Positions 1-7,347 of a stretch of 10,628 nt of DNA are shown in pieces. The number at the start of each line of letters is the position of its first letter. The first letter of the stretch is position 1. Both the position numbers and the translations under genes were made by a program. The notes beneath the pieces were generated by a model. It saw only the letters and a list, made by a program, of their open reading frames with translations, did not search any database and was not told the origin of the DNA. The stretch covers positions 1 to 10,628 of the forward strand of contig WFRP01000126.1 in the NCBI GenBank assembly GCA_015486505.1, read 5' to 3'. The stretch is from Pseudomonadota bacterium. GTDB taxonomy: Bacteria; Desulfobacterota; Anaeroferrophillalia; Anaeroferrophillales; Tharpellaceae.

Positions 1-122
1 ACCTTACAGGTTATTTTCTGCACCAAAAAACAAGATTTAATAATCAGAAAATGTTCTGATAAGAGTACTTATTTGCGGGCCGAGAAGGCCCGATTGGGTT
101 GCGGGATCTGTTCCCGCATTAG
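1..122 (+). repeat. Repeat A, copy 1 (structured dispersed repeat)
   Basis: This is one of six copies in the window. The unit starts with ACCTTACAGG and ends with CCCGCATTAG. Four potential hairpins are visible. Hairpin I is ATTTTCTG (13-20) with CAGAAAAT (45-52). Hairpin II is ATAAG-AGTA-CTTAT at 59-72. Hairpin III is CGGGCC (76-81) with GGCCCG (87-92). Hairpin IV is GCGGGA (101-106) with TCCCGC (112-117). The copy runs head to tail into copy 2 across CATTAGTACC. It may be clipped by the window edge, since other copies have AGT before ACC. No coding potential is evident. Function is unknown; a MITE-like element or a structured RNA is possible. Confidence 0.85.
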
Positions 123-123
123 T

Positions 124-255
124 ACCTTACAGGTTATTTTCTTGTTTTTTTCGACAGCTTTTTTCAACTGTAAAAACAAGAAAATGTTCTGATAAGAGTA
201 CTTATTTGCGGGCCGCGAGGTACCGTTTGGGTTGCGGGGATTGTTCCCGCATTAG
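124..255 (+). repeat. Repeat A, copy 2 (long-stem subtype)
   Basis: Same unit as copy 1 and directly downstream of it. The loop of hairpin I is replaced by a different sequence that extends the stem: positions 136-149 pair perfectly with 172-185 (14 bp, ATTTTCTTGTTTTT against its complement). Hairpin II (ATAAG-AGTA-CTTAT) is unchanged. Hairpin III is degenerate, with a GCGA loop and one bulged base. Hairpin IV is GCGGG...CCCGC. The 3' end is GCATTAG, followed by unrelated sequence. Confidence 0.85.
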
Positions 256-265
256 TTTCTCTCAC

Positions 266-319
266 GTTACTTGTATATATGTGGCCGTGATAGCGGTCTG
301 GGATGCTTCTCAGAAAGTT
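266..319. repeat. Repeat B, copy 1
   Basis: This 54-base segment matches 9615-9668 at 46 of 54 positions without gaps, by hand alignment. The core GTGGCCG..ATAGCGGTCTG is shared. Read on the minus strand, both copies can be translated in the same register (EA-[SP]-QTAI-[TA]-AT-Y), but this copy has a TGA just before and just after that stretch, so here it is non-coding. It lies between repeat A copies 2 and 3. The remaining bases 320-375 hold nothing recognisable. Confidence 0.75.
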
Positions 320-375
320 TCAGGCAATTTCAAGTGAACGATACCAACAATCAAAAAAACCGTCAAGATAAAACG

Positions 376-520
376 CTTACACAGGTTATTTTCTGCACCA
401 AAAAACAAGATTTAATAATCAGAAAATGTTCTGATAAGAGTACTTATTTGCGACCATCGGATTGCCCCTGGGTGCGGGCCGAAAACTTTATTTGGGTTGC
501 GGGATCTGTTCCCGCATTAG
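376..520 (+). repeat. Repeat A, copy 3 (with internal insertion)
   Basis: From AGGTTATTTTCTG to TTATTTGCG this copy is identical to copy 1 over about 70 bases, including the hairpin I loop. Around hairpin III it carries about 24 extra bases (about 451-475) that break the GGGCC/GGCCC stem. The end TTGCGGGATCTGTTCCCGCA is again identical to copy 1 and keeps hairpin IV. It lies just downstream of the aspD terminator, in opposite orientation to copy 4, so copies 3 and 4 bracket the aspT-aspD operon as inverted repeats. Confidence 0.85.
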
Positions 521-546
521 AAGGTAAAAGTTATTTCTCAACGATA

Positions 547-577
547 ATAAAAAAACCCCGGTCTTGAAAGACCGGGG
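547..577 (-). terminator. Rho-independent terminator of aspT-aspD
   Basis: A 9-bp perfect GC-rich stem, CCCCGGTCT (556-564) with AGACCGGGG (569-577), closes a TGAA loop. On the minus strand it is followed by a run of seven T, seen here as A at 549-555. It lies 18 bases beyond the aspD stop, in the right orientation to end the aspT-aspD transcript. Confidence 0.9.
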
Positions 578-594
578 AGAGGTTTCCAGCCCTG

Positions 595-2190
595 CTATTT
601 CCGTTCAAATTCAGCGTAGTACTCCGCAAGCAGTTCAACGCTTCTGTCCGATATGGTTGCATAGTCTTCATTGTCCAGATTGGCCAGGGAAACGCGCGCC
701 GACCACCCAATATCGTGAAACCCGCCGCCGGGCATTGCAATAATGCCTTTTTCTTCCGCCAGGCGAATCGTAAAATCGAGGGGGTCATGATTTTCCTTAA
801 GCCACGCTGTGAACTCATCGCCATACTCTATTCTCGCAACCCGCTCAAGATCAACCTCCACATAGTAGAAGGCGCCATTCGGGTCATCGGGTTTGACCAG
901 GGGTTCAACAATGCCGTGCTCCAATAGGGTGGCATAGCGGTCGCGGACGATTTTATTCGTACTCTTCCGATAAGCAAAGCCTTCCTCGAGCAGACTATAA
1001 AGAGAAAACAGCGTCATTTGAATCTGCTGAGGTGTCGACAGGCCGGCCGTATGGTTAAGGGCAACCGCGCGGCTGTCCGCCACGAACCGATCTATCAGTT
1101 TTACCTTGGTCGGTGAAAGACTGATCCCCTCATAACGCTTGGAAATCCGCTCCTTTTCGTCGCCGGTAACACTGCTCAGACGCGGGTCGAAATTATTTTC
1201 TTCATGAAGCGCAATCACGCCTAATCTCCAGCCGGTAGCGCCATAGAACTTGGAAAAGGAGTAGACCAGAATCGTATTCTTCGGGGCAATCATGGCAAGC
1301 GAGGTAAAACCCTCGGTAAAGGTGCCATAGACATCATCGGTGAGCAGGATGAGATCGGGGCGTTCGTTGGCGATTGCGGCGATCCTTTTCAGAGACGCGT
1401 CGGACAGGCGCACGGAAGGGGGATTCATCGGGTTCACCAGAAAAAAAGCTTTGATTGCCGGATCGCGTAATTTGTCGAGTTCCGCATCCGGGATCTGCCA
1501 AGCCTGATTCTCGTCAGCCATGATTTCCACGGTGTTGAGATTGTAGTCTTCAAGCTCCGGCATCTCGATGTAAGGTGTAAAAATGGGGGCGCCGATGGCG
1601 ATAGTGTCTCCCGCCTTAAGGAGGTTGCTCGCCTTAAGCGAGTTGAAGATATAGACCATTGCCGCCGTTCCGCCCTCAACGGCAAAGATGTCAAATTTCC
1701 CCTTTGGCGGGGTCATTCCGGCGCTCATCTCCTGGAGCAGATAGGCGTGCACGATTTTTTCCGCACAGGACAGCATACGGTCGGGAACGGGATAGTTGTC
1801 CCCAAGAATGCCGTCCACCCACTCGAGGAGCAAGGTATCTTTAGACAGTCCAAGTTTTTGGGTTGCATGCTCAATGCCGGTCAGCAGAAACCGTATGCCT
1901 TCGTTATCACAGTTCTTCCGGGCAAATTCGTCAAAACGCTCCGAGATTCCCTCCAGGGTGCCGATACCGCCGAGTCCATCAAGTTCGGTAAATTTACGAC
2001 GGGACTCTTCGAGAGCGAACAGACCCAGTTGAAAGAAACCTTCCCGGGGAACCGTGGCTACCCAGTTGGGGTTGCCGCGCCCCGCGTTAACCATGCTGTG
2101 CTGATGGGTACTTTTCGCAAGTTTAATGAGCGTATTCTTGATTTCGAAAGGGCTGAGTGAGGATAGTTTTTCTTCTTCGGTTCTTTTCAT
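595..2190 (-). CDS. aspD: Aspartate 4-decarboxylase / aspartate transaminase (PLP, fold type I)
   Basis: Converts L-aspartate to L-alanine plus CO2 in the cytoplasm, with side transaminase activity known for the family. The 531-residue length fits the AsdA/AspD family, which is longer than ordinary aminotransferases. Fold-type-I motifs are present: NPMNPPS near 253-259, TDDVYGTF near 284-291, and SFSKFYGATGWRLG near 311-324, with the PLP lysine at about K314 and the phosphate-binding arginine at about R322. I chose the ATG at 2190 because GGGG sits six bases upstream. The in-frame ATG at 2202 adds only MGSI and has a poor ribosome binding site. The gene follows aspT by 36 bases in the same operon and ends just before a strong terminator. 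Together they form the aspartate-alanine cycle known from Tetragenococcus and Comamonas. Identification is strong; physiological direction is inferred. Confidence 0.93.
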   Translation of the reverse strand: MKRTEEEKLSSLSPFEIKNTLIKLAKSTHQHSMVNAGRGNPNWVATVPREGFFQLGLFALEESRRKFTELDGLGGIGTLEGISERFDEFARKNCDNEGIRFLLTGIEHATQKLGLSKDTLLLEWVDGILGDNYPVPDRMLSCAEKIVHAYLLQEMSAGMTPPKGKFDIFAVEGGTAAMVYIFNSLKASNLLKAGDTIAIGAPIFTPYIEMPELEDYNLNTVEIMADENQAWQIPDAELDKLRDPAIKAFFLVNPMNPPSVRLSDASLKRIAAIANERPDLILLTDDVYGTFTEGFTSLAMIAPKNTILVYSFSKFYGATGWRLGVIALHEENNFDPRLSSVTGDEKERISKRYEGISLSPTKVKLIDRFVADSRAVALNHTAGLSTPQQIQMTLFSLYSLLEEGFAYRKSTNKIVRDRYATLLEHGIVEPLVKPDDPNGAFYYVEVDLERVARIEYGDEFTAWLKENHDPLDFTIRLAEEKGIIAMPGGGFHDIGWSARVSLANLDNEDYATISDRSVELLAEYYAEFERK

Positions 2191-2226
2191 GATAGACCCC
2201 ATTTCATAGTGGATTAACGTAACGGT

Positions 2227-3927
2227 TTATTTTATGATAGCGATGATAACCGGTCCCCAGAGAGTGAGGAAAATATTTGCGACGGCATAGCCCATCGTAA
2301 AGATGGCGGTTGGTGTACCGTTGCCGGTTTTTTCGATGAGTGCGGCAAAACCGGGATTTGCGCTTCGACCGCCCGTAATTATGGCCAGAGCATCGACAGG
2401 GTTCTTTATGCGCAGGAGATAGTAGTTCAGAATAAAAACGATGATCATCGGTAGCATGGTCGCCAGGACACCCAGAAAAAACAGGGTGATGCCGTGTTGC
2501 TTGATGGCTTCAAGGGCCGGGGCACCGGCATTAAGGCCGACAACCCCCACGAAAACGGCGAGCCCCAATGATTGAAGGAAATTAGCGGCCCCGTGGTTAA
2601 TACTGCCGAATCGCGGATGGCGGGATTTAAGAAATCCCAGAATCAGACCGGATACCAGACAGCCGAGCCCGGAGCCTAATGCAATCGATGTCCCTGCGAG
2701 TTTGAAGGATGTTTCTCCGATCAGGTAGCCCACAACCATAGCAAGGCCCATGACGGCATAATCGGTTACGCCCGAGTCGGGAACCTTGTAACCAATCCTA
2801 TCGCTGATCCGGTTAAGGTCTTTGGGGTGTCCCGTCAGGGTCAGTTCATCTCCCAGAGAAAGTTCGGTTCCCGGAAGGGGGGTAATACTCTTGTGCGCCC
2901 GTTTAATACCGGCGACAGCAACCCCGTGGCGCATTTCCAAATCCACTTCGTCATGCAGTTTCTGTAGAGTATTTCCCGCAATTTTTTTATTGGTGAGGAT
3001 TACTTTTCTATGCTCTTCCACAAGGTTGAGACTTTCGGGAATGGTGTCAATCTCTTCACAGATCATAGAGGACAGTTTCTTAAACCCGCGAACGGGCCCG
3101 CTCATAATAAGTATGTCGCCGGAAGCAATCTTATCTTTCGCCGAGAACTCGATTGCGACCTCGTTACGGACAAGGGATTCAACGACAACGTCGTTACCGA
3201 GAGACTCCTCCAGGTCACTAATCTGCATTCCTGCAGCTTTCGAGTCGGAAGCGACCCGAAAGCCCCGGGTCGTTACCCGATTAATTGTAAAAAACTCGCC
3301 CTCTTTAAGTTCTTTAGCGCCGCCGCTGATTTTTTCAGCCAGTTTGATGGCTTCCTTTCTGATATCCCATTTGAGGATGATAGGAAGAATCGAGACCATG
3401 AGGATAGGCCCGAGAGACCCGAAGATATAAGTGACCGAATAACCGACCGCCACGTTGGTTTTTAGTCTGGCCGCTTCAGATGCGACCAGGCCGAGGTGGT
3501 CGATCGCATTTCCCGCAGTTCCGATAATGGATGATTGAGTAAGACCTCCAGCGGCCAGACCAGCGGCCAGACCCCGGTCGAGTCCAGCCCAAATTGCCAA
3601 TCCCAGAACCACAAGCAGACCGACAAAAGTCATTAAAAAAGATGAAAAAAGGAATTTGAGCGACGAGCGGTTGAAGGCGGCGAAGAACTGGGGGCCGCCG
3701 ATGTAGCCGACCATAAAGATAAAGAGAGCAAAGAAGATACTCTTTACCTGCCCATTGACGGCAATGCCCCCGACCTGTCCAATGAGAACGGCAACCAGCA
3801 GTGTTCCCGCTATTCCTCCCAGAGTGAATTTACCCATCCTGATCAAGCCGACCAGATAGCCGAGCCCCAACGCGAGAAAAAGCGCCATTAGGGGATAGGT
3901 TTGCAGCTGTTCAACTATAATACTCAT
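2227..3927 (-). CDS. aspT: Aspartate/alanine antiporter (AAEx family)
   Basis: Inner-membrane exchanger taking up L-aspartate and expelling L-alanine. In characterised members the exchange is electrogenic and, with intracellular decarboxylation, generates proton-motive force. The 566-residue protein has the family layout: N-terminal hydrophobic segments (about 10-185), a hydrophilic central part with two RCK_C/TrkA_C-like domains (about 210-290 and 300-380), then C-terminal hydrophobic segments (about 388-566). The N-half GGLTQSSIIGTAGNAI (127-142) and the C-half TGGRSANPGFAAL (518-530) are likely the conserved pore-region motifs of the duplicated repeat. The start is well supported by GGGAGGAG five bases upstream of the ATG. 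It is the first gene of the operon with aspD. A TAAA microsatellite and repeat A copy 4 lie upstream and could affect its promoter. Confidence 0.93.
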   Translation of the reverse strand: MSIIVEQLQTYPLMALFLALGLGYLVGLIRMGKFTLGGIAGTLLVAVLIGQVGGIAVNGQVKSIFFALFIFMVGYIGGPQFFAAFNRSSLKFLFSSFLMTFVGLLVVLGLAIWAGLDRGLAAGLAAGGLTQSSIIGTAGNAIDHLGLVASEAARLKTNVAVGYSVTYIFGSLGPILMVSILPIILKWDIRKEAIKLAEKISGGAKELKEGEFFTINRVTTRGFRVASDSKAAGMQISDLEESLGNDVVVESLVRNEVAIEFSAKDKIASGDILIMSGPVRGFKKLSSMICEEIDTIPESLNLVEEHRKVILTNKKIAGNTLQKLHDEVDLEMRHGVAVAGIKRAHKSITPLPGTELSLGDELTLTGHPKDLNRISDRIGYKVPDSGVTDYAVMGLAMVVGYLIGETSFKLAGTSIALGSGLGCLVSGLILGFLKSRHPRFGSINHGAANFLQSLGLAVFVGVVGLNAGAPALEAIKQHGITLFFLGVLATMLPMIIVFILNYYLLRIKNPVDALAIITGGRSANPGFAALIEKTGNGTPTAIFTMGYAVANIFLTLWGPVIIAIIK

Positions 3928-3963
3928 GTCATCTCCTCCCTCAGATTAATTTTCAGAGGTAAA

Positions 3964-4009
<46 letters not shown>

Positions 4010-4038
4010 TACATACATTGATACACGGTAAATTTGTT

Positions 4039-4163
4039 CTAATGCGGGAACAGATCTCGCAACCCAATCGGGCCTTTTCGGCCCGCAAATAAGTACTCTT
4101 ATCAGAACATTTTCTGACTATTAAATCTTGTTTTTTTGTGCAGAAAATAACCTGTAAGGTACT
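4039..4163 (-). repeat. Repeat A, copy 4 (inverted)
   Basis: Read on the minus strand this runs from AGTACCTTACAGG to GCATTAG and is nearly identical to copy 1, including the hairpin I loop apart from a few substitutions. Hairpin III is CGGGCC-GAAAA-GGCCCG. Hairpin IV has one mismatch (GCGAGA with TCCCGC). The 5' edge lies four bases beyond the stop codon of the transposase remnant, and the 3' edge lies upstream of aspT. Confidence 0.88.
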
Positions 4164-4167
4164 AAAT

Positions 4168-4936
4168 TTAAGGCTGAGTCACCAAGCCGTTTCCCTGTGA
4201 ATTTTTTGTCATTTTCAGATAGTCAAAAACCAGGCGAATATTATGATTTAGTTCCCGCATTTTTTGAACTGCAGAACGAACTTTTTTGGTTTTTATGATT
4301 CCAATGGCAAACCGGCGTAGTCTGGTTATATTTTCGGGGCCGTGCCCTGCACTTATTCGGCTGCGATCTTCATCAAAGTTCCAATCGATGATATAATGAT
4401 AACTGTTCTCAATTGTCCAAGTGATGATTTTGCCTTCAATTTCGATAGCATCAAGCAGTGGAGCAGTAATTTTTATCTCATTTGTACGCTTGATTTCATC
4501 ACTGCCTTCGGTTGGAATTGAGCCGACTTTTTTTGGGTGTAACAAATTTTTGTCCGGTGCCCGATTGTGCTCATGATATGAGTTTGGTAGCCCTCTTCGT
4601 CAATAGCGTTGCATATAGTTTTCCCGTCAAGGGCGAGGCTTTCATCGTCTTTGGTAGTAGAATCAGAAAACGGCTATTGTTGATTACCAGCTTTAAACGG
4701 TCGTATTGATGGCGAAAATCCCAGCCTATTCATTGTTCTCTGGCGACACATTTCCAAGCGGCAACGGACAAAGTCATAAGAGCAATCCATTTGTTTTGCC
4801 AAGTGGCTACATGCCAGAGAGTTTCGCCGATTTTTGGCAAAGCACCAAGGTAATGATGCTTTGCCATTAATTGCTGAAATTTTTGTTCTTCAGACGTAAT
4901 AACAGGACGAACTGAGATTTCTTGTAACTTTAGCAA
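4168..4936 (-). pseudogene. Decayed DUF4338-ISAs1 fusion transposase
   Basis: Three pieces of one transposase type lie in order on the minus strand. The first (4936 to about 4650) resembles the DruA-like DUF4338 head, with KHHYLGALPKIGETLWHVATWQNK; a TGA at 4730-4732 sits where related proteins probably have a tryptophan, and IGWDFRHQYDRLKL follows in frame. The second piece, in another frame, holds LALDGKT (first catalytic Asp of the DDE domain) and YTQKK. A run of seven A then shifts the frame into KKVGSIPTEGSDEIKRTNEI. The third piece jumps from DAIEIEGKIIT straight to WTIENSYHYIIDWNFDEDRS, so the middle of the DDE domain, with the second catalytic Asp, is missing. The C-terminus is intact to the TAA at 4168-4170. 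The TTG start at 4934-4936 has GGGAGAG upstream. It cannot make an active transposase. Family assignment is from memory of motifs. Confidence 0.85.
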
Positions 4937-4986
4937 CGTTTATCTCTCCCGGGGTAAAGACTTGTGCAGCGAAATACACCGGAAAT

Positions 4987-5003
4987 AAAAAAAGTTCAGA
5001 ACT
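4987..5003 (-). terminator. Weak terminator-like hairpin after the phosphoesterase gene
   Basis: On the minus strand AGTTC-T-GAACT is followed by seven T (A at 4987-4993 on the plus strand), nine bases past the stop of the phosphoesterase gene. The stem is only about five base pairs, so termination may be inefficient. The rest of 4937-5011 shows nothing else. Confidence 0.4.
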
Positions 5004-5011
5004 AATTTGAT

Positions 5012-6040
5012 TTACACGGTATGCTTGTCTTTGCCGGGTAGAACAAAATCACCCTGGGGGAAGGGCTGCCACTCGTCTTGCGCGAGAAATCTGTTTTCAG
5101 TTACCGAATAGCGACATTGTTTGATCTTTATCTGCCATTTTTGCTCACGCCGGGCAATCCGGTAAAGATTATAGGTTGAGCGTCGCCAGGGCGTTCGGCC
5201 GATGGCCGACGCGGAAGCTACCCCGACAACCGGAACCCGGCCGCTGGCGGTTTCCACAAAAGCAGTTGATGAATGGTGCGTATGGCCGTGCAGGACAAGC
5301 TCAGCCCCGCAGCGGCGCAACAGCGCGTGGAAGGCGTTGGCATCCGTTAATCTTTTACGGCGGCCGGTGGCTTTGGGCAGCGGCGGATGATGGATTAAAA
5401 TCACCCGGCATTGCCGCCGCGAGCCATATTCTTCCAGAAGTTCCTCCAGACGCTGCAATTGCGTTTTTCCCAGGGTTCCGGTCGCCAGAAACGGCAGGCC
5501 GGGACGGGCGCTGGTCAAGCCGATGAAAACTGTATCTTTTTGTTCCCGGATGAAAGGATATGAGATTTCCGGTTTTTCCCCGGAAGTCTGGCCGTGATCG
5601 CCGACCAGATAGGGTTTCCATAAATTCCGGCCGTTCTCCCAGGCTGAGGCGACATAGGCATCATGATTGCCGGGGATAACCGTCACCCGCTCCGGCGGCC
5701 CCAGTAAACGTAGAAACTCCGCCGCCCGCCGGTATTCATCCGGCAGTCCGAGATGGGTTAAATCACCGGTTACCGTAATCTGGTCGGGCCGGCGGCATTG
5801 CAGATCTTTAATCAGAGCCGTAACGACCTTATCACTATGTTCATAGCGGCGCTGGCGGTTCCAGGAGAGATAACCGTACAAGCGCTTATTGAGAAAATCA
5901 GAAAGCCGGCTGCCGGTCGGCGAAAAAAAGTGAGGATCAGAGAGGTGGGCCAGAATTAAAGGGGAAGATTTTGCGGCCGCCGCCGGCGCCGCGGCCGGAA
6001 GTTCCTGCCGCCAACCCTCTTCATGCTTTACAACAATCAT
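5012..6040 (-). CDS. Calcineurin-like metallophosphoesterase
   Basis: This 342-residue cytoplasmic protein carries the full di-metal phosphoesterase signature: D35-x-H37 (LSDPHF), GD at 92-93 (VTGDLTH), GNHD at 124-127, HH at 217-218 (HHPP) and GHTH at 252-255. It should hydrolyse a phosphate mono- or diester, but the substrate cannot be read from the motifs. The N-terminus has an Ala/Pro-rich stretch (about 14-23) ahead of the domain, and there is no signal peptide or membrane segment. The ATG at 6040 is the only sensible start, yet it has no Shine-Dalgarno sequence, which fits a leaderless transcript. It is divergent from, and 79 bases away from, the CDP-alcohol transferase operon. This suggests a shared pathway, for example dephosphorylating a phosphatidyl-alcohol phosphate. 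That role is inference. Confidence 0.9.
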   Translation of the reverse strand: MIVVKHEEGWRQELPAAAPAAAAKSSPLILAHLSDPHFFSPTGSRLSDFLNKRLYGYLSWNRQRRYEHSDKVVTALIKDLQCRRPDQITVTGDLTHLGLPDEYRRAAEFLRLLGPPERVTVIPGNHDAYVASAWENGRNLWKPYLVGDHGQTSGEKPEISYPFIREQKDTVFIGLTSARPGLPFLATGTLGKTQLQRLEELLEEYGSRRQCRVILIHHPPLPKATGRRKRLTDANAFHALLRRCGAELVLHGHTHHSSTAFVETASGRVPVVGVASASAIGRTPWRRSTYNLYRIARREQKWQIKIKQCRYSVTENRFLAQDEWQPFPQGDFVLPGKDKHTV

Positions 6041-6047
6041 AAAAATC

Positions 6048-6076
6048 TATATAAAACAGAGTCAATTTTTTTGCAA
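6048..6076 (-). promoter_or_regulatory. Candidate promoter of the phosphoesterase gene (leaderless)
   Basis: On the minus strand TTGCAA (6076-6071), a 17-base spacer and TATATA (6053-6048) resemble a sigma-70 promoter with four of six matches in each box. Transcription would start about seven bases downstream, at or next to the ATG at 6040, which agrees with the absence of a ribosome binding site. A second reading, TTGACT (6065-6060) plus 18 bases plus TATGAT, overlaps the start codon and is less useful. Confidence 0.35.
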
Positions 6077-6119
6077 TGTCTCTCTTGTTCCATCTCAACT
6101 TTCAGGCGGGGAAATCTTT

Positions 6120-7340
6120 ATGTCAATCAGTGTCTGCATTTTTCATGAAAGTCCGGTAAAGTTATGGGGGCTGACCTCCCGTGAACGTCTCGAACGGGTT
6201 TTGGCCAAGGCCGGAATCGATAATTTTATCTCCGATCCGGAATCGGCGGCAACGGATAATGTTCTTCTGCTCCGCGCCGACTATCTCTATGACGATCGCG
6301 TCATCCAGAGCCTGCTGGAATCACCTGATACTATTTTGCTGGCGACCCGGGATGGCCGTGAAATTCCGGTTGCCGCTATGGTTGATTCCGCTGCGGTTGC
6401 CCCGGTTTACCGCTACCTTGACGACGGCGCGGCGCCTGAGGCTATAAAAGCCCTGCGCCCGGTTACTCCGCGGACGCTGACGTCGGCATACCAGCAGCGT
6501 CTGCGAAAATTCGACCCGCCTTTTGTCCTGCCGATTACTGAAAAATATCGTCATCAGCTGGAAAAACATCTTTTTTCCTGGTCATATAAAGGCATTACCG
6601 ACCTGGTTACCAAATGGTGCTGGCCTTATCCCGCCCGGCTTGCCGTCGGGGTCTGCGTTCGGCGCGGCTGGAAACCCAATCAGGTAACCCTGGTGGGCTT
6701 AGGGCTGGTCATCCTGGCCGGGATTTTATTCTATTCCGGCTTTTACGGACTGGGCCTTATCGCCGGCTGGCTGATGACTTTTCTTGACACCGTTGATGGA
6801 AAACTTGCCCGGGTTACGGTTACTTCCAGTAAATTCGGCCATATTTTCGATCATGCCATTGATCTGATTCATCCACCTTTATGGTATATCGCCTGGGGGT
6901 TAGGCCTGGGCAGCGACTATCCGGCCCTGGCAAACCACTTGCCGCTGATTTTTTGGCTGCTGGTCGGGGCCTATATCGCCGGCCGGCTGGTTGAAGCCGT
7001 TTTTACCGGGATGCTGGGACGTTTCGGCATTTTTTCCTGGGAGCCTGTCGATTCATATTTTCGCCTGATCACCGGCCGGCGCAACCCGAGCCTTATCCTT
7101 CTAACTATCAGCGTTTTTTGCGGCCGCCCGGATCTGGGCCTGCTGGCCGTAACCTTCTGGACGGTGATTACCAGCCTGTTCCTGCTTGTCCGCCTGGGGA
7201 TGGCAATCCGGATCAGACAATCCGGCGGCACCTTAACCCCGTGGTTAAGTAAGGTCGATCCTGAGGCCCGGCCTCAAGCACTGGCACTGCGCCTGTTTAC
7301 CCGGCAACCGACTATCCTGCCGGACGGGAGCCGGGGCTAA
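6120..7340 (+). CDS. CDP-alcohol phosphatidyltransferase with N-terminal NTase-like domain
   Basis: Membrane enzyme that should transfer an alcohol onto, or a phosphatidyl group from, a CDP-activated substrate. The family signature D-x2-D-G-x2-A-R-x8-G-x3-D-x3-D is perfect: D223, D226, G227, A230, R231, G240, D244, D248. Hydrophobic segments lie at about 186-221, 252-268, 274-296 and 323-365. The first ~135 residues are not part of this fold. They look like a sugar-nucleotidyltransferase Rossmann domain (VLLLRADYLYDD at 48-59), but the usual glycine-rich nucleotide loop at the N-terminus is missing. The layout recalls the IPCT-DIPPS fusions that make di-myo-inositol phosphate, here with a possibly dead first domain. 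Start: ATG at 6120 with GGCGGGG nearby. It is first in an operon with the next gene (7-base gap). The product lipid or polar compound is unknown. Confidence 0.88.
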   Translation: MSISVCIFHESPVKLWGLTSRERLERVLAKAGIDNFISDPESAATDNVLLLRADYLYDDRVIQSLLESPDTILLATRDGREIPVAAMVDSAAVAPVYRYLDDGAAPEAIKALRPVTPRTLTSAYQQRLRKFDPPFVLPITEKYRHQLEKHLFSWSYKGITDLVTKWCWPYPARLAVGVCVRRGWKPNQVTLVGLGLVILAGILFYSGFYGLGLIAGWLMTFLDTVDGKLARVTVTSSKFGHIFDHAIDLIHPPLWYIAWGLGLGSDYPALANHLPLIFWLLVGAYIAGRLVEAVFTGMLGRFGIFSWEPVDSYFRLITGRRNPSLILLTISVFCGRPDLGLLAVTFWTVITSLFLLVRLGMAIRIRQSGGTLTPWLSKVDPEARPQALALRLFTRQPTILPDGSRG

Positions 7341-7347
7341 AGGCGCG

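Noticed and set aside
1..255. Repeat A as an integron attC array
   Set aside because: Length near 120 bases and tandem order recall attC sites, but the outer ends (ACCTTACAGG and GCATTAG) are not complementary, no GTTRRRY/RYYYAAC core boxes are found, and there are no cassette genes or integrase.
1..520. CRISPR array
   Set aside because: Units are about 110-145 bases with no short constant repeats and spacers, and no cas genes are in the window.
271..567. 98-codon open frame through repeats B and A3
   Set aside because: It runs through repeat DNA and ends in the aspD terminator; no ribosome binding site and no recognisable protein pattern.
2822..3465. Long plus-strand open frames within aspT
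   Set aside because: They are antisense to a well-conserved transporter gene, with low-complexity composition and no domain pattern.
4540..4560. Programmed frameshift in the transposase at the A7 run
   Set aside because: Runs of A are used for frameshifting in some IS elements, but this gene also has a stop codon and a large deletion, so decay explains it better.
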